DNA from: Oxyruncus cristatus
Lineage: Eukaryota; Chordata; Aves; Passeriformes; Cotingidae
Direction: 5' to 3'
Length of the DNA: 64,000 bases
NCBI GenBank assembly: GCA_013399855.1
Contig: VXAY01006698.1
Location: 899,642-963,641, forward strand
In this document: positions 29,520 to 43,800 of the stretch, piece after piece
Numbering within the stretch: the stretch's first letter is position 1
How the letters are laid out: every line of letters starts with the position of its first letter
Notes under the pieces: generated by a model
What the model saw: only the letters and a program-made list of their open reading frames with translations
Told to the model about the DNA's origin: nothing
Database searches by the model: none
Position numbers and translations under genes: made by a program

Positions 29520-29745
29520 AAAAGAATATATAATAAAGACCATCTAGTTCCAACCCCCCGGTGATGGACAGGGACACCTTCCACTAGACCAGGTTGCTCA
29601 GAGCTCCATCCAACCTGATCCCAAATGTTTCCAGGGATGAAACATCCAGAACTTCTCTGGGCAACCTGTTCCAGTGTCTCACCACCCTTACAGTGTAAAA
29701 TTTTTTCTTAATATCTAATGTATTATCTCCTTTTATAGGAAAAAT
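29520..29745 (-). mobile_element. CR1 LINE 3' fragment
   Basis: Reverse complement of the CR1 tail: 'GACCATCTAGTTCCAACCCC', 'GGACAGGGACACCTTCCAC', 'CTCTGGGCAACCTGTTCCAG', and 'TTTTTTCTTAATATCTAATG'. 5'-truncated. Confidence 0.88.
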
Positions 29746-32700
29746 TAACGGAAAAGCAAATATGCAAGAACAGGGCAAGTGGGTGTAAACATCACGTGTC
29801 CTAAAGAAGGCCAGAGACTCCTTGAACAAATTTGCCTAAATAATGGCAGAAGAATTATCAACTAGCTGTTGTGAATGCCTTGAGGGATTAAGTGCAATGG
29901 GAAGGGAAATAACTAGAGAGAGAGCAGTATCAGCACAAAAATCAAATTAATATAATCTAGCCAAGAAGAAATTCAGGCATTGACTTTGATTTGTAACCCC
30001 TTAACCCCTGAAGCATGGGAGGAGTGGGACAGACTTCCTGTAGGAAGTGTAGGAGCAAACAGTCCAGACAGACCTTATGAGGTTGTAAGACAAATCATGA
30101 AAGAGGTTAAAGGATGCAGTTGGCTGTCCCAGAACAGGACAGATCTTCATATCCCAGGCAGCATTTTCCAGTCTTTCTTGCTACTTTGCTTTCTTGTGGG
30201 GAATGGAATGAAGTATGGAAGGCTAAAAGACACCCACACCATTCCCAACCTGTTTTACCTACAAGCATGGCTAATCACAGAGAAGACAGATATAGGTGAA
30301 TGAACAAGAAATAAATTCCATTTTTTTAAACCTCATACAAAGACTTGTTCACCAAAAGAATACTTAATGGATTTATTATCCAACGTTCACAGGCTTGAAT
30401 GTTGTTACCAGAATGGAAGCACATTTAAGAAAAGAAGTGGAGAAAGTGGCACTGGACACATGCTCTGTGCCTACAGAAATAAAAGAAATAATCTCAAAAG
30501 GCGCAATCTTCAAAGCAGTCACTGAATTTCAGAATCACAAGCAGGTTGCGGCTATGGTGGGAAAACCTTTGTAGGAATATGTTCAATGAAAAAAATCTGC
30601 ATAACAAGATGCCATGGGAGAGACTGGAAACTGATGGGATTGTTTGAACTGGACCATGTTAGCCAGGTTCCTGTCTATAGCAAAGGGCTGGGAGGGCCCT
30701 GGAGAACCTAGGTGTTGAACCTGCTTCCACCAACCTGTTTTTGGGAACTGCTGCATGTGATCTGTCACTGTCACTGTAGAGCCCAGCCTCTGTCCAAGTG
30801 TGCAGTTTAGGCAAAGTTTTATCATAAGCCACTGTTGTGACAGAAATGACCCGTGTACAGGGAGGTGGCTGCTTCTGACACAGCTGAGCCCTTCCCCTGT
30901 CAGCCACCCTCAGACAGCACACGGATACAGGCATATTTGACAAATGAAGAACAACTTCCAACTCCACACTCTCAGCAAAGTTACCAGGTTCCTCAGTACC
31001 CTTATCCAGGTTAGGTCACTCCAAGATTCAATACTAAAATTGTGGGTTTAAGCTTTCGTCTCCCCGCTCCCTCCCCCAAGCTAAAAAGAGATGGGAACAT
31101 TTTTATTCTTTGTAAGGGGATTACACACAATCTCCCAGGAGTTGACCTTGCAGAAATGTCACGCAAGACTTTTCTCAAACTTCTTCCAGTCCTGGAAAGG
31201 GCAAACTGAGTGGGGGAAGAGGCCACCTGCTCCAAGGATCAGGTGCAGCTGGAGGTAGCACAGACCTGGCTCCAGCAATGAGTGGTATAACACCATCTCT
31301 CTCACTAGCCCTGACTGTTTTAACTGACTGCCAATTTAATTTGGTGATAACATGGTTTTGGCAACTTGATACTTTTTCCCTAAATAAAGACTTGAATTTT
31401 TAGAAACCTTCCCTGCTTCAGTAATGCACCTAAGCCCCTCACAGTTAAAAATCTGAGCTAGCTACTGTTGTAACAAAAAAAGAAAAAAAGGAGATGATAA
31501 TGTAGAGGTTAAGTCATATTTCTAAATTAATTTTGAATAAAAGGCATAAAATTAATTGTAAAATGATAAATTACTTAACTAAATGGAACAGGCAGGGGAT
31601 AAATTGAAATTAGGAGGGTGCAGTAGGGATTCCACTTAAAAAACCCAAAAGTTCTTTTTCTGAAGTATCATACTGTTACCACTGTGAAAGAAACACCAAG
31701 TAAATTTTCTCCGGCTGAGGTGGAAGCCAGCCAGTAGATAGCTTTAATCATTATGGAGAATTTATACTTACACAGAGAAGCTCAAAATACAGCTTTTTAT
31801 AGCTGCTAATAAAACGTTGGCCTTTTCTGACCCTTTTGATTCAAGGACTTAACATTTAAAAAAAGAACCCACCACACAATTTAGACATTATTTTCAACAG
31901 TGTCTTTTGCAGGGTTCTGTTGGCCATTCTACACCATTCACCATTTTCATTACCATTACACTACAGGTCTTTGAGAAAGTGGGGGCTGTGAACTTACATC
32001 TTGCAAAGATTCCAGGCTACATGACGTTCAGAAAAGTGAGAACTGCAGTTTTAATTATGTATAGGGTCCAATTAACTTTTTGAGGTGGGAGCCCAAGTCC
32101 CTTATAACTTGACCCATGAATAAGGATCCTGTTTGGCATGAATGGTCTCTGTTTTCATCCCCTCCCACCAGTGTGGAGCTGCAACACATCCAGGCAGAGC
32201 TATTAATTTTTTAAGTGAAGCCCAGTCTGCAGACTGTAAAAGGTGGCATGGGTAGCTGCCTGTCAAAAAGAATTAGACAGTTAACAGGGAAAGTGGATAC
32301 CAGTGAGCCTCAGATATCAGTTTTAAGCATCAGTTAAACCATTCTGAAATACAGTTACTCTGTACAGCTCGCTGCTCCTTCAGAGGTGAATGCTGCCTGT
32401 TCTACATGGGAACCCACCCTTCTGATGGGTTTTAGAGATGCATTCCACTACAGGCAACATTTTATCTGCCTGTGTGGACAGTATCTTTTTCCAGTGTTTT
32501 TAGTGTCAAATAAAGATTTCTGAGCATTAAAGTATTTCTTTCACTCCAAGTGTATTATACAGGAGAACATACACAAGATTTTTAGAGCAGTACACTCAAA
32601 AGGCATTAAAAATAATATGCAGAAAATAAGACAATAAACAACAGCTTTTTCACGAGGTGTCAAGGCAAGGAAAAGAAAATGCAGCTTGTTTATTTTGTGG

Positions 32701-35676
32701 AAAAGTGGGGGGAAAAAAGTGACTGCTATTTTCTTGAAATTAGGACAGTTGAGGATTATCACAGTTCTGCTGACAGTGCAGACACAGTAATTCATGGGAT
32801 TACAAATTAAGCAAGGAGTGTTTTTTTGATGCCACTAGATGGCAGAAAGAGCTCTTTTACGCTCCATTTGCACGTCTACCTCATTTTGAACATATCCTTC
32901 CTTGTGTGACAGAACACCTACAGGCCTAACTTCACCATTAATATACAGGATAAAAAGAAAAAAAAAATCTACTCAATGGTGCCAGTGCTAAGTAGATTCA
33001 AATTGTTTTGAAAAATGTTCAGCAGTATATAATTTTTAAAACCATCTGTTTACCCTTAATCCTTTCTGTAAAACTGGGAAGCCCTGTATGAAAAGAAATT
33101 AATTTTACTTCCCATTTATACAAAGGACACAAGGTTTCCAAGACTTCCAGCAGTCTGATGGGAAGCAAAGTGCTAAGAATTTTCTGCAAATTGTTCAGAA
33201 GGGACACATTAACAGATTCAGATAATTCAAAGGAATAGCAATCCTCTATCTGCAGCAAAGAGAACTCTATTTCTACTGGGCTGCAACTGTTTTTCACACT
33301 GTCTCTCCAGGAGTGGAAAAAGAGCAGAGTAAAAAAGGTAGAGAACTTTGATTAGTTCCTTAAACACCATATAATTTGTGTCTCAGCACTGAAGTCTGAG
33401 CTGACCAGCATCTCACTGTTTTTCATATTACACATTATGTTACACTGTGTTACTTCTCTGACTTGCTTCCAGCTCAAACGTCATCATCAAAAATGTAGTA
33501 AGCAAAAAAATCTTTAACAGCATTGCTTTTCTCCCTCCCTCAGCCCAAGGGCAGCACAGCAACTCTCAGGTTGCAGCATCCTTGAAAATAAACATGCTGC
33601 ACTCTGCAGTTGCCCCTCCATCACACTGCTTCTGCATATTTCACCTCCTTTCATCTCCAGGCAAAGAAAGGGAACAGATTCCCACCTCACTCCCACTTTG
33701 TTCTCTTTCTGTGGCCTCTCTAAGGCTCTCCCAACAAGTTACTTTTCTTGGACACAGAGCAGGCTTATTGTCTCCCCATTTCCTGCCATTTACTCACATT
33801 TTTCAGATGCAGTCACTTGCTTTTGTATCTTCCAAGAAGTAAAACAGATAAAAATTCAATGTGATGGATACATTTTCTTCCTCTTGCAGTTCCAGTTAAT
33901 CTGTCCATCTATTACACAACAAAGTCTCCTGAGCAGCATCGGCCTTACCTGCACTCACAGAACATGAATGAACATAAACTCGTAACTACTCCAGACACAG
34001 TGAAGAATTTAATCTCTGTTGTTAGTCAAGATGCATTCAGAAAATTGAGTAGTGTCATGCTTTAAATACTTTAGGATACGCCAAACCCACTGTCAGAGGT
34101 GTTGGCTGTGCAGACTACATTCCTGTAATAAATATGCTATGCTCACCAGCTGGTTGTCTTCAGTAAAAATGTAGAGTAACTTGGCAAAACTCCTTTCTCA
34201 GTTGATTATTTCTGAGAGTGTGATGTCACAGGCCTCCAAGGGGACTCAGCCAATTCCCAGTGCAAAACAGACGTCCTTGGCCCCAAAATGATTAAACCAG
34301 CATTTTCTTGCCTGGTGTGTCATGATTTGTTATAGTCTAGCATTTCAGGGTATAGACACTTGGGTGCATGCACTTGAATTTCATGTAATAACGTCTGTAA
34401 GAAAGGTATCTTCGTGATCATAAGCTACAAACATACCTCTGTCTTCCTTTACTCAGCCTGCACTGGACAAACTTGCCTTTCACAGCTTCTTACAGACTTT
34501 GCTCTGCTGATTTTGGCATTTGATTTGCTTTCTGTTGCTCCTCTCTTTTGCAGCTTACCATCTCCCCTGGACAAGCTGCAGTATTATGAAACTCTTATGA
34601 CACCTGGTTTGAAGGATGAACCAGGGGAAAATTACAAGACAGAGAACAGCGCTAATATTCTGAGCCCGAGCATCTCTTCCCATTCCAAACTAACAAAGGT
34701 CAAAGAAGGACACTTCCAACTCCTTACTCAATGCCTGCTTCCCAGCAAGTGCTTAAGATGTCTCTCACTTCCACAGAGACAAATTTCCAAAATTAAAGCC
34801 TCTCCCTGATCAGTAATTCCTGTACTGACAGAAAATGAAGCAAAATGCCAGCTTTGCAAGAAGAGAGACTTCAGCAGTGCCTTCAGTGAGGCTGGCTCAG
34901 AAAAGGTGCAGCAGCAGAAGGGAAGACTTTCTCTTCCCTTAAGGACATTCTGGGGACTCGGCTATCCTGCTGCCTGGGCTGCAAAACCCACAGCAGATGT
35001 GCACAAGATCTGCAGAGCTACCCTCACAGAAACAGTTCCTACAGCCCAGTAATCTCCCTTCAGCTGCAGTTGGCACAAGAACACAAGGCTCACAGAAGTG
35101 ACTATTTTAGGGTCCCTTGCTAAACGTCAAAAATGCCTTCTACTGCCCTTTCCTCCCAAAAAACTGACAGTCAATAGTAAGGGCCAAACAGTGATGTTAC
35201 TCAGCCAAATACAGCCAAGTTCAGGAACAGGTTTATCCTGGAGTGGGTAATTTTGGGTTTTGGCATTTTTCATCTTGTTTGCAGTCCTCAGAGGATAGGG
35301 TAGATGGGAAGAGTTAGCTCTCTTTGCTAAGGCCTGTCAGCCTGCAGCTGAGGTGGCAGAGAGCAAGCTTCTGTCTCAGCTTCCACATTGCTAAGCACTG
35401 GAGAGAGGAACAGGCAAGGACAATCTTCTGCTGAAGCCTGGATTCCAGCACGATCTCTCCCTCCAGCTCACCATGGGCTCTGGGCCCTTCAATCTGCAGC
35501 AGCTATGAAGAAGACACTGAAAAAGGTTGGAGGTGAGGTTCTTGCAAGCAGAATTGAGCAAGAAAGCTTTCCTAATAGGCACTGTCAAATTATTTCCTTG
35601 CATCAAACTCAAGGGATAGTATTTTCCCCAGGAAACTCATGTGGAAGAAAACAAAACCCATATTCAGAGTGCTTAC
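29746..35676. other. intergenic between LYZ relic and orphan exons; candidate segments only
   Basis: About 6 kb, AT-rich to mixed. Two segments deserve mention but not a gene call: a 92-codon minus frame at 33019-33297, preceded on the gene strand by a pyrimidine-rich tract, and a plus frame at 34414-34809 containing an acceptor-like CTCTCTTTTGCAG before 34554. Neither has recognisable family motifs. Nothing else seen. Confidence 0.4.
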
Positions 35677-35799
35677 CTTCCTCATTCTCTGATACCATTT
35701 CAAATCATACCTTGATGGTCTTGCATCCTGGTTAGCTGACCTATGCTTGAACACCTCCATAATGAATTCATCCATGTACTGACTCCTCACTGTGTTTAT
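35677..35799 (-). CDS. candidate coding exon B of an unrecognised gene (41 codons)
   Basis: On the minus strand an AG precedes 35799 and the open segment runs 123 bases, an exact multiple of three, to a consensus donor (AAG then GTAAGC). It reads from INTVRSQYMDEFIMEVFKHR to LKWYQRMRK, charged and aromatic with no stop. The acceptor has a weak pyrimidine tract. I do not recognise the family. An alternative is chance openness of 41 codons with a chance donor. It lies 1.75 kb downstream, on the same strand, of candidate exon A. Direct splicing from A does not keep this frame, so an exon in between would be needed. Confidence 0.35.
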
Positions 35800-37554
35800 C
35801 TTAGAGTATATATCCCATGTTTTTGGGGACAGGATGCTTTACACTTCTTTCCTGTTCAGCAATTGGAACTGCTGAACACCCTAACCTGAAGGAAAATTGC
35901 AATAAGATACTTTCAAAATCAAGAGTTTGCAATGATTTTCCCCTGTGTGCTTAACCCAGGAGGAAGCCTGCAGTCCTCTGAGCCCCACCAGCCACAGCAC
36001 TGTTTCCATCTCAGTCTGAATCTTCTCTTGATCATTGAAGCCAGGCTACAAAACACAGTCATGTTGCTAAAAATTCAGTTTATAATGGTGAAATTCAGAT
36101 ACAGAGCAGCAAACTCAGTGGTCAAGCTGACTTTGCTATCCTCTTGCTTGCTATTTTAAATGACTAATGTCTCAGCCCCATAGAGTTAGTGAATGTTATT
36201 TCCATTATTGCAGGTTTGGAGCACTACCCAAAGAAATTCAGGTTCTTTTTCTAATGAGCATTGGGTCTTCTCAACAGAGACCTGTACAATTGCTCATCAG
36301 GGTTAAACACAATCATGAATGTTATGTTCTTCCATGGCAATCAGATTACATTTCAGACTTCTTTTTGAAGCTATAAAAAAATTTTTTTTCCCCAAATGAA
36401 AACCAGTGTTCTCACATAATCTTACCACTGTCAAATGCTAGAGGCTCATCACAGACCAAAGCTGGAGTCAACAGCACTGCAAAATGGTACCATTAATCTA
36501 AGATGGTAAAATGGATATGGCTCATTTTATGCCACAGTAAATGAACTTTCACAAGTTTTATGAATTATGAAAAGTTTGCCACTAGGATGGCACAGTATGG
36601 CAGTGCTACTGGCTTTTTGTCTGTAACATACAGATGTGTGTTTTGTATAACACAAAGTTGTGCTTTAGCAGCAAAAACATTTGCCCAAGAAACCCCAGTA
36701 CCAAAAGGAGTTTTAAATCATCAGAGGATGGATACTGTTATTGGTATCAAACCAGCTGCTTGCATGAGATGAGCTGACAAATTCAACCTGCCATACAGAT
36801 GTTTTACAACTGCTGTGTTCAATAAGCACGTGCTTTGCAATGATTAACATTTGCCAGATTTTGTTAACTCAAGAAACCAGGTTCAAATAAAAAGTTCATA
36901 TTTTAAAAAGTTTTACCACAGCTCCAAACATTACTGTACTGATATTTGATTCTGAAAATGTAATTTTAAGTGACTGAAACTGCTTTACACATCATGCTTA
37001 TTTTTTTCCCCTTTAGTTAATGCATTACATGTGGGTCCCTGTAATTTACAGAAAAAAAAGTCTGCACTTCCCACTGATCGTAAACTCTGCAAAGAGTCTT
37101 TGAAGACCAGATAAGGACAAGAATAATGAACAAAACTACTTCTAGATTCAGAAATAATTGCAGCACAGAATCTAGCCATAACTTTGTTAGAATGTCCATG
37201 CTCCAAGTTTTAATGTCTGAAAATTTTAAAAGACTGACAATAATGAGAACTGCAAAGACATTAGACAAGCCGAAATGAAGACAGACAAAAGTATTTTTTA
37301 ATATAAAAATGGTCTTTATTTCTTCAATACAAGGTAAGCTACTATTGCAGTTAAGACCAACACAAAAGTTGGACAGCAAATTGCTTAACAGTCTCCTAAA
37401 GGCTGAAAAAAAAGAAACCCATGAAAGCTAAAAGTTGTGCAATATTTCAAGTATAACATCTAAAAAAGATGAAATGATCCCTAAACTTACAGATTAATTA
37501 AGTACCTCTGCTGAAAATGTATTAAAATCCACATTTGCTAGGCTATCATCTTAC
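35800..37554. other. sequence between candidate exons A and B
   Basis: AT-rich, without recognised repeats. Chance frames only. Confidence 0.4.
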
Positions 37555-37826
37555 CTTGTGGAGAAATACAGGTCTCCAAAAACTCCAGTGTTCAACAGAC
37601 TCTTTGGCCTGCCGGCATCAGGAAACTGTTTATTATATATATAAAATCCTTTGGAGTCAGGCATTCTGACAGGCATCCATTTCCTTACACTTTGCATTGC
37701 AATTCCGCATTCCAACTTAAGACAACCCCACTCCTGTATTTCAAACCATTTCTTGAATAGTTTACTCATAGATCCTTGAGCAAAGCAGGAACCAGGAAAT
37801 GGAATGGTACAGGAAGACAATACAGC
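37555..37826 (-). CDS. candidate coding exon A of an unrecognised gene (90 codons)
   Basis: A 272-base segment on the minus strand stays open for 90 codons, ending at a strong donor (CACAAG then GTAAGA). An AG lies at its upstream edge (ACAAAAG). The peptide contains MSKLFKKWFEIQEWGC, then VRKWMPVRMPDSKGFYIYN, then LLNTGVFGDLYFST. The composition is protein-like (Trp, Cys, Gly, Pro spread through) and unlike the low-complexity frames nearby. It lies 12.3 kb downstream of the CPSF6 stop on the same strand. I cannot name the family. It could be a lineage-specific gene, an old pseudogene or an exon of a transcript not known to me. Confidence 0.38.
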
Positions 37827-40800
37827 CTTTTGTTTAGAAAGTCAGCAGTGCTGATAATAGTCATAAAACTGTTAAGGTTTACCAAATAGGAATGTATTTC
37901 ACCTTTAAAACATCTGGCTTTTTTTTTTCCCTTTCTTTATTATTTTAAAAAAGGACTATTACAGTAGTAAGGAAACTGAATTTGCAATCACTTGTATTTA
38001 TAAAAGTACACACATTCCTTATTTTCTTACATTTGAAGATCAAGGGAATGTCTGTTTCATAATGTAATAATAATATGCACAGTTTAAAATATTTTCTATT
38101 ACAAAATACTGTGTACAAGAGGGTGAGGCTGAAGTCTATTCGTTGAATATACTCGAAAGTGTATACTGAAATCATGTAAAAGTCACATTATACGGTATAA
38201 ATAGATGGGAATTTTTACAACTTAAACGCTCCATTCCATTGGGATCAAAGGTATACTGTTTACTATTTTCAATAGACTTCAGTAGAACTAGTGTATTTCC
38301 AAAGAAGTTTTAAAAGATTTAAGCACAGGCATAGGTCATACGAGAACCTAGAACCCACTGCAATCACTGGGACTATAGGAAGGGTTCAGGAACTAACAAG
38401 CGTATCATACACAAATAGAATGAGGAGCTTTATTGTACTTTGTCCAACATGGGGGAAGACAAATCCCCCAAGAACAAACTGATGAACTATGCTCCAAACT
38501 GCTCCTCAGTAAATTTATCCTCTAAAACTAAAATGAATCTAAAAATACATGGGATATCAGACCTTAATGCGGGGGCAGGGGGTAGAGGGAAAGAAGGGGA
38601 AACAACTACAAAACCAAAAAACCACCTCAACACCCCCACCCACCTCAAGCCAGTCTGAAATATTAATTGCAAGGCATCATAATTGCAAGAGACAGGATTT
38701 CTGCTCATGATTCATAATGATTCATTAGCATGCTGCAACCATTATGTTCAAGACCTATGCAGTCAATTACCAAAATAATTTAAATACTAAGTGAATCCAC
38801 GTTGCGTCTTTCCTAAGTCAAAACTTATTTTGGAAAGAATTGAAATTTCTTCAGTTATATGGACACTGACTCGTACCTTCCTTCCCTAAAATCTTGAAGG
38901 GCTTATATTTCAATGCAGAAGCAATTTAGTGTCTTGGATCTTCGAAGGGTACCAGTCTTAAACATGCATATTTTATATTTGAATCTACATGACTGAAAGT
39001 ATCTTAACAAGTGTCATATTAGGAAATTTAAGGCTGTATCTCAGTTTTCACAAGAATCAAAGACAACTTTAACAGGCTATGTATAAAATTCTGTAAGTAA
39101 AAATAGGAGCAAAGTCTATTTAACCTGTACACAAGAGAGCAAGTGGATAAGAAACAAAAATCAGGAATTAAGTATTTCTATAAAGAATGCCATGTATTTT
39201 ACTAGAAACACAGATGACAAGTATATACAACATTTAAATCTCCAATTATCCACATACAACTAGGAAAACATTTACAAGGGTTTGGGTATGCAACTAAACA
39301 ATCAGGTAAAAAAATACAGTTAGAAAAACTAAGCCTCACCAATTTCAAAGGAACAAAACCAGAACGCACTTGGCCCATAAAAAAAAAAGCTAATGTCTAA
39401 ATTTAATAAAAATATCTTGTTTAACACAAAAACAACAGCTATTCAAGCTTGTAAGCCACACTGTAAATAAAAATCTGAAGTTCTGACAAACATTTTTCAA
39501 AATGTAATCAGAACAAAAGTTATTGGCACAGAAAGCAAAAAGGGAATGAGGAATAAAGACTGTACAGTTTCCAAAATGCTATGTTCTTCTTCTGAAGTAC
39601 TTGTAACCTGTCAAAACCTATAGTCCAATAAAAATTTTACTTTAAAAAAAAAAATCATCCTCTACATCTAAAACCCAAACCACCAATAAAACAACTGTTG
39701 CTAAAGCACCACCACTCCTAAGTCACTACTTGTTGGTTTTGTCTTTCAAGATAAAGGACACAGCCTTAACATAATATTTTCAATGTTACTTATAAAATCA
39801 ACATTTGAAAGAAAAAAGTTATTTCCTCACAGACTATTTCGTCCTTTCATCAGCAAAAGGAGATGAAATAGAACTGAAGGAATATCAAAGAGCAGTAGCC
39901 ATCATGGCATCATCACCAGTCAATAATTTTCCAAACTGCCATTTCCTGAGCAGGTACAGGAAATTGCCAGGAACATTAAATAAATCAAAACTTGGTAAAA
40001 ATTCTAAAACAGATCCAGTTACACATGATATACATTAGGCATATTCCTTTTTGGTGTCTATCAGGGTCTTTGGATTTTTTTCTGTACATTTCTTTTTTGT
40101 TTTATAAAAGAAAACCTAACAAAAGACACTCACACTAACAAGAGAATATTATCTAAATTGCAACACAGTACATTTATCAGTTAAAACTAAGTATTTGGAA
40201 AACAGGCAGAAGTAATGGGCTTCATACAGGGATCTCATCTCTCAAGTCACAATGATTATTCAGTTTAACTTATGTTATTTACCCCCTGCTATTCCCTCCC
40301 TGCTATTTCCATTGCCAGCAACGGAAATCTGTGAGTGAGAAATTACACTCGATGTAAAAAGAGCAACAGTCTCCTTAAAACTATTTCAGTGTGGAGTAAA
40401 ATATCAGTTCCTGCATAAAATGTTTGTAAAGTTACTTTTTATTTTAAAATTTAATATATCTACTCAATGGAACATTACTTACCTGCTGCCTTTCCAGTAT
40501 TAGCTATTCCCCATGGAACAGCTACAAGCAGGTTATTTCTTCCTTAAACTTATTACACACAGTAGTAAACAATGTTTTTAAGAAAAGAAAAAAAGTTACA
40601 ACAGTACTGTTTGTAACCAACACCTATTCACAAAAAAAAGGAGGAAGTGATTCATGACTTGTTTGACACAGCTTTCAGTTTTACAAAATTTTTAAAGGCA
40701 GTTTTCATTTTCAAACAGGATTAAACAAACACGTCAAATATCTTCTCAGTAGCAAATAATTCAATAAACACCAGTGATCCCATGCATGAGGAACTGAGGT

Positions 40801-43800
40801 ACACAATTTAAGGAGAGGGAAAAAAAAAAAAAGGGGAGAGTCTGAAGCTGTAGCCAAGTCCAACAGCATCAACCTGGCTGCAGGAAACCTGGTTGAATAG
40901 TAGGTGCCAAAAATATCAGAGCATTTCAGACTTCTGCAAAACTTGGGCAGTTGCACAAGCTACTGGTCCCAACTCAAAGCATAAAAATCACTCATGTATG
41001 CAAATAAGATAACTTAAAGCATATATTTACATTCCTTGAAATCTATGGAATGTAAGCGCATGCTTTATATGCTCTGGACAATCACATGGATTTAAGTGCT
41101 TTCCTGAACAGGGTAACACTTTAGGTAGGCTGTAAAATCTTCAAAATTGGTAAAAAAAGAAATCAAGAGTTTTCAAAGAGTTGCCTCTTAAAGCCATCTG
41201 AGGTCTTGAAACTTAACTTAAAACATTAAGTGCAGCTATTTGAATATGTGAAAATTCCGGAGTATGTTATTACATGACAATTTACAATAGACTAAAAGTA
41301 AGCCTTTGCACAAGGCTGCCAGAAACTAAGCTTTTGCAGTTTATATGAACTTTCTATTCACTTGCGTTTCACACTTGATGAAATTTAAAACATTCTTGAA
41401 TTTGAAGCCAACTTTCACTGAGTGCTCCATTAATTTGTTTTTAAGTAAATTTACAAAACCTCATCTGACACATTTAATCTGCGTCATTTTTTGCTAAGAC
41501 ATTTAAATATTGCCCATTGGTGAACAAGGACATACAAGTGTACCTTCTCTTTTATATGTGTGAATAAACCCCAAAGTATTAAGAAAATACCAAACCCAAA
41601 AAGTCATAAAAATGGTAACATCTTGTTTCTTCTGGCACATTTCTAATATACAACTATGTACAGACTGCTACGGCCTTGAGGGTAGAGGGGGAACACACAC
41701 AAGCACTATTACTATAAAACTGTAAACAACTGCAGGGGTTTGGGTTTTTTTTTAAACCTAACCTTTCTACCCCTTATTATGGGCAGTTTAAGTTCATATG
41801 AACAGTTTAAGTTTATATCAACTGTAGTGTCAATCAGGATCAAGGCTATATGAAAGATAAAATTTTCAGTGTGCTAAAAATCACAGACTTGGGACCGTCT
41901 CTCCTCAAAGCAACCAACCACAGAGTGCTGCAGTTTTTACAGTTTTATGTGTCAATTAGCAAATTCACAAGCCACCTAGGTAAACACTGCTAGAAAGCAA
42001 AATAGTATTAAAGGTTTTATGTAACCACCTATTTTCATATCAAAATTGAGTGTGAGAGCGCAACATTAGTACGTTTAACTTGCTGAATGCAAGATTAGGT
42101 TGAGGCATATGCAAGAACTATTGCAATGTTTTTGAAGACAGCATCAATGTTTTCATTGTAACATTATCTTTAAATATTGCTGAACACAAGACTTTCCCTG
42201 AGGTGTAAACATCAAATAACTTGAACAGCTTTACACATCAGCCCCATTAAACAGTTTATTACAACACTACATCTACTGTAATCAGTGGTGCTGTGTACAG
42301 ACATTATCATATGAACAGTTTAACATGAACAAACTACTATAAAAACAAGCATTTACTTGACTTTTTCCAATTGCTTGCACATTATAATTGCCAAATGTAT
42401 ATAACCAGTAATAAAGTTGCAAAAGCTAAAGGTTTAAATCACACAGGTTTCCCTCAAATAAAACAGTTAAGCAACATAAAAAAGTAAAAGAGCTACTGGT
42501 TACCATGTATGCAGATTTGCTTTATTCAGATCTATTCCTGTTCATTTTATCCATGAATCCTTACAGGCTCAGTTCAATCACATGAAGCAAACTGCTGGAC
42601 AAGCATCTTTCCTTGAAGAATGTATCTTGTCTTGCACGCTGTTCCTCTTCCTTCAGCTGTAATGTGTCAAAATTTGTGATGTAGATTTTGCTAGTCCCCA
42701 TAATACACAGAAAATTGTTGGCTTATCTATACATACACAAGTCGTGCATCTACTTCACCGTGATGTAAACTAACACAAAATACCCAGAAGCAGTAGCTAC
42801 TTGTTTGTGTGTTGTTTTCTAACGCAATAGTTAAAAATAAGATTACTGTTGTTGTACAACAAAGTTGAAAGACTATACATTTCACAGTTAAAGTATTGAT
42901 TGAAAAGAAAGAAATAGCTACTGCTCCTGTGACTGACGGCAACATTGATATAGAACATTTCCTAAAGTATGCATTCTGCAAGAGTAACTGAACAAGAATT
43001 TAAGGTAATTTTGCCACAATTAGATTTTTACATTTTTACCTGCCCACTTACAGAAGTTCGAATCTGGTTTGACATTTAAGGAATGCGCTGACTGTATAAT
43101 GAAATTGATGGCTCACAAATCAGTAACATTTAAAAGTGCACAGAATCTGACACCATTATAATCAAAATTTTCAGACTAGTGGCAAGCTGGATGGGGTTCA
43201 CATCTAAAAATACAGGCTAGCAATTTAAGCACAAGAACCCACTTTTCATATAATACACTGTAGATTTGCAGGTTTTGTTACCTACTCACCCTATGAAAAA
43301 ACCCAAGCCCTACTTCCTACTCTCATCTATTTTGTCAAATCAAGGAAGCACACAATTCAGAGTTAATTACCGTATAAGTTCACAAAATACTTGGGATGGT
43401 ATAATTCCATACACTGGATTTCAGTTGAATTCCATTACAAAACAATCAGCTATCTTAATTTCATTAATTATTCACAATTTCAACATTCAATAATTTCAAA
43501 ATACTTAAAATCAAATTGTTAAAAAACCCAACACATTAAATTGTTTATTTGAAAAACAAGACATTTAGAGAAGCAATTTCATGAACATGCAACAGTACAC
43601 AGCTGTCAAATATTGTTCAACCAGTACAATAATTTCAAAACTAAGTACTCGTTTTTTCTTCTTCCTTTCCTACAAGTAAATGTTAATAATAACTTTAAAA
43701 AAAATCCCAAAGTATAACCAAGTAGGCTCTATACACTACAGTATGTGCATAAACTAATGCAAATCCAAAGCAGCAACTGAAATTTCTTATTCACAGATTT

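Noticed and set aside
29520..31300. Search for lysozyme exon 1 (signal peptide)
   Set aside because: No minus-strand segment with a signal peptide followed by a lysozyme-like N-terminus was found.
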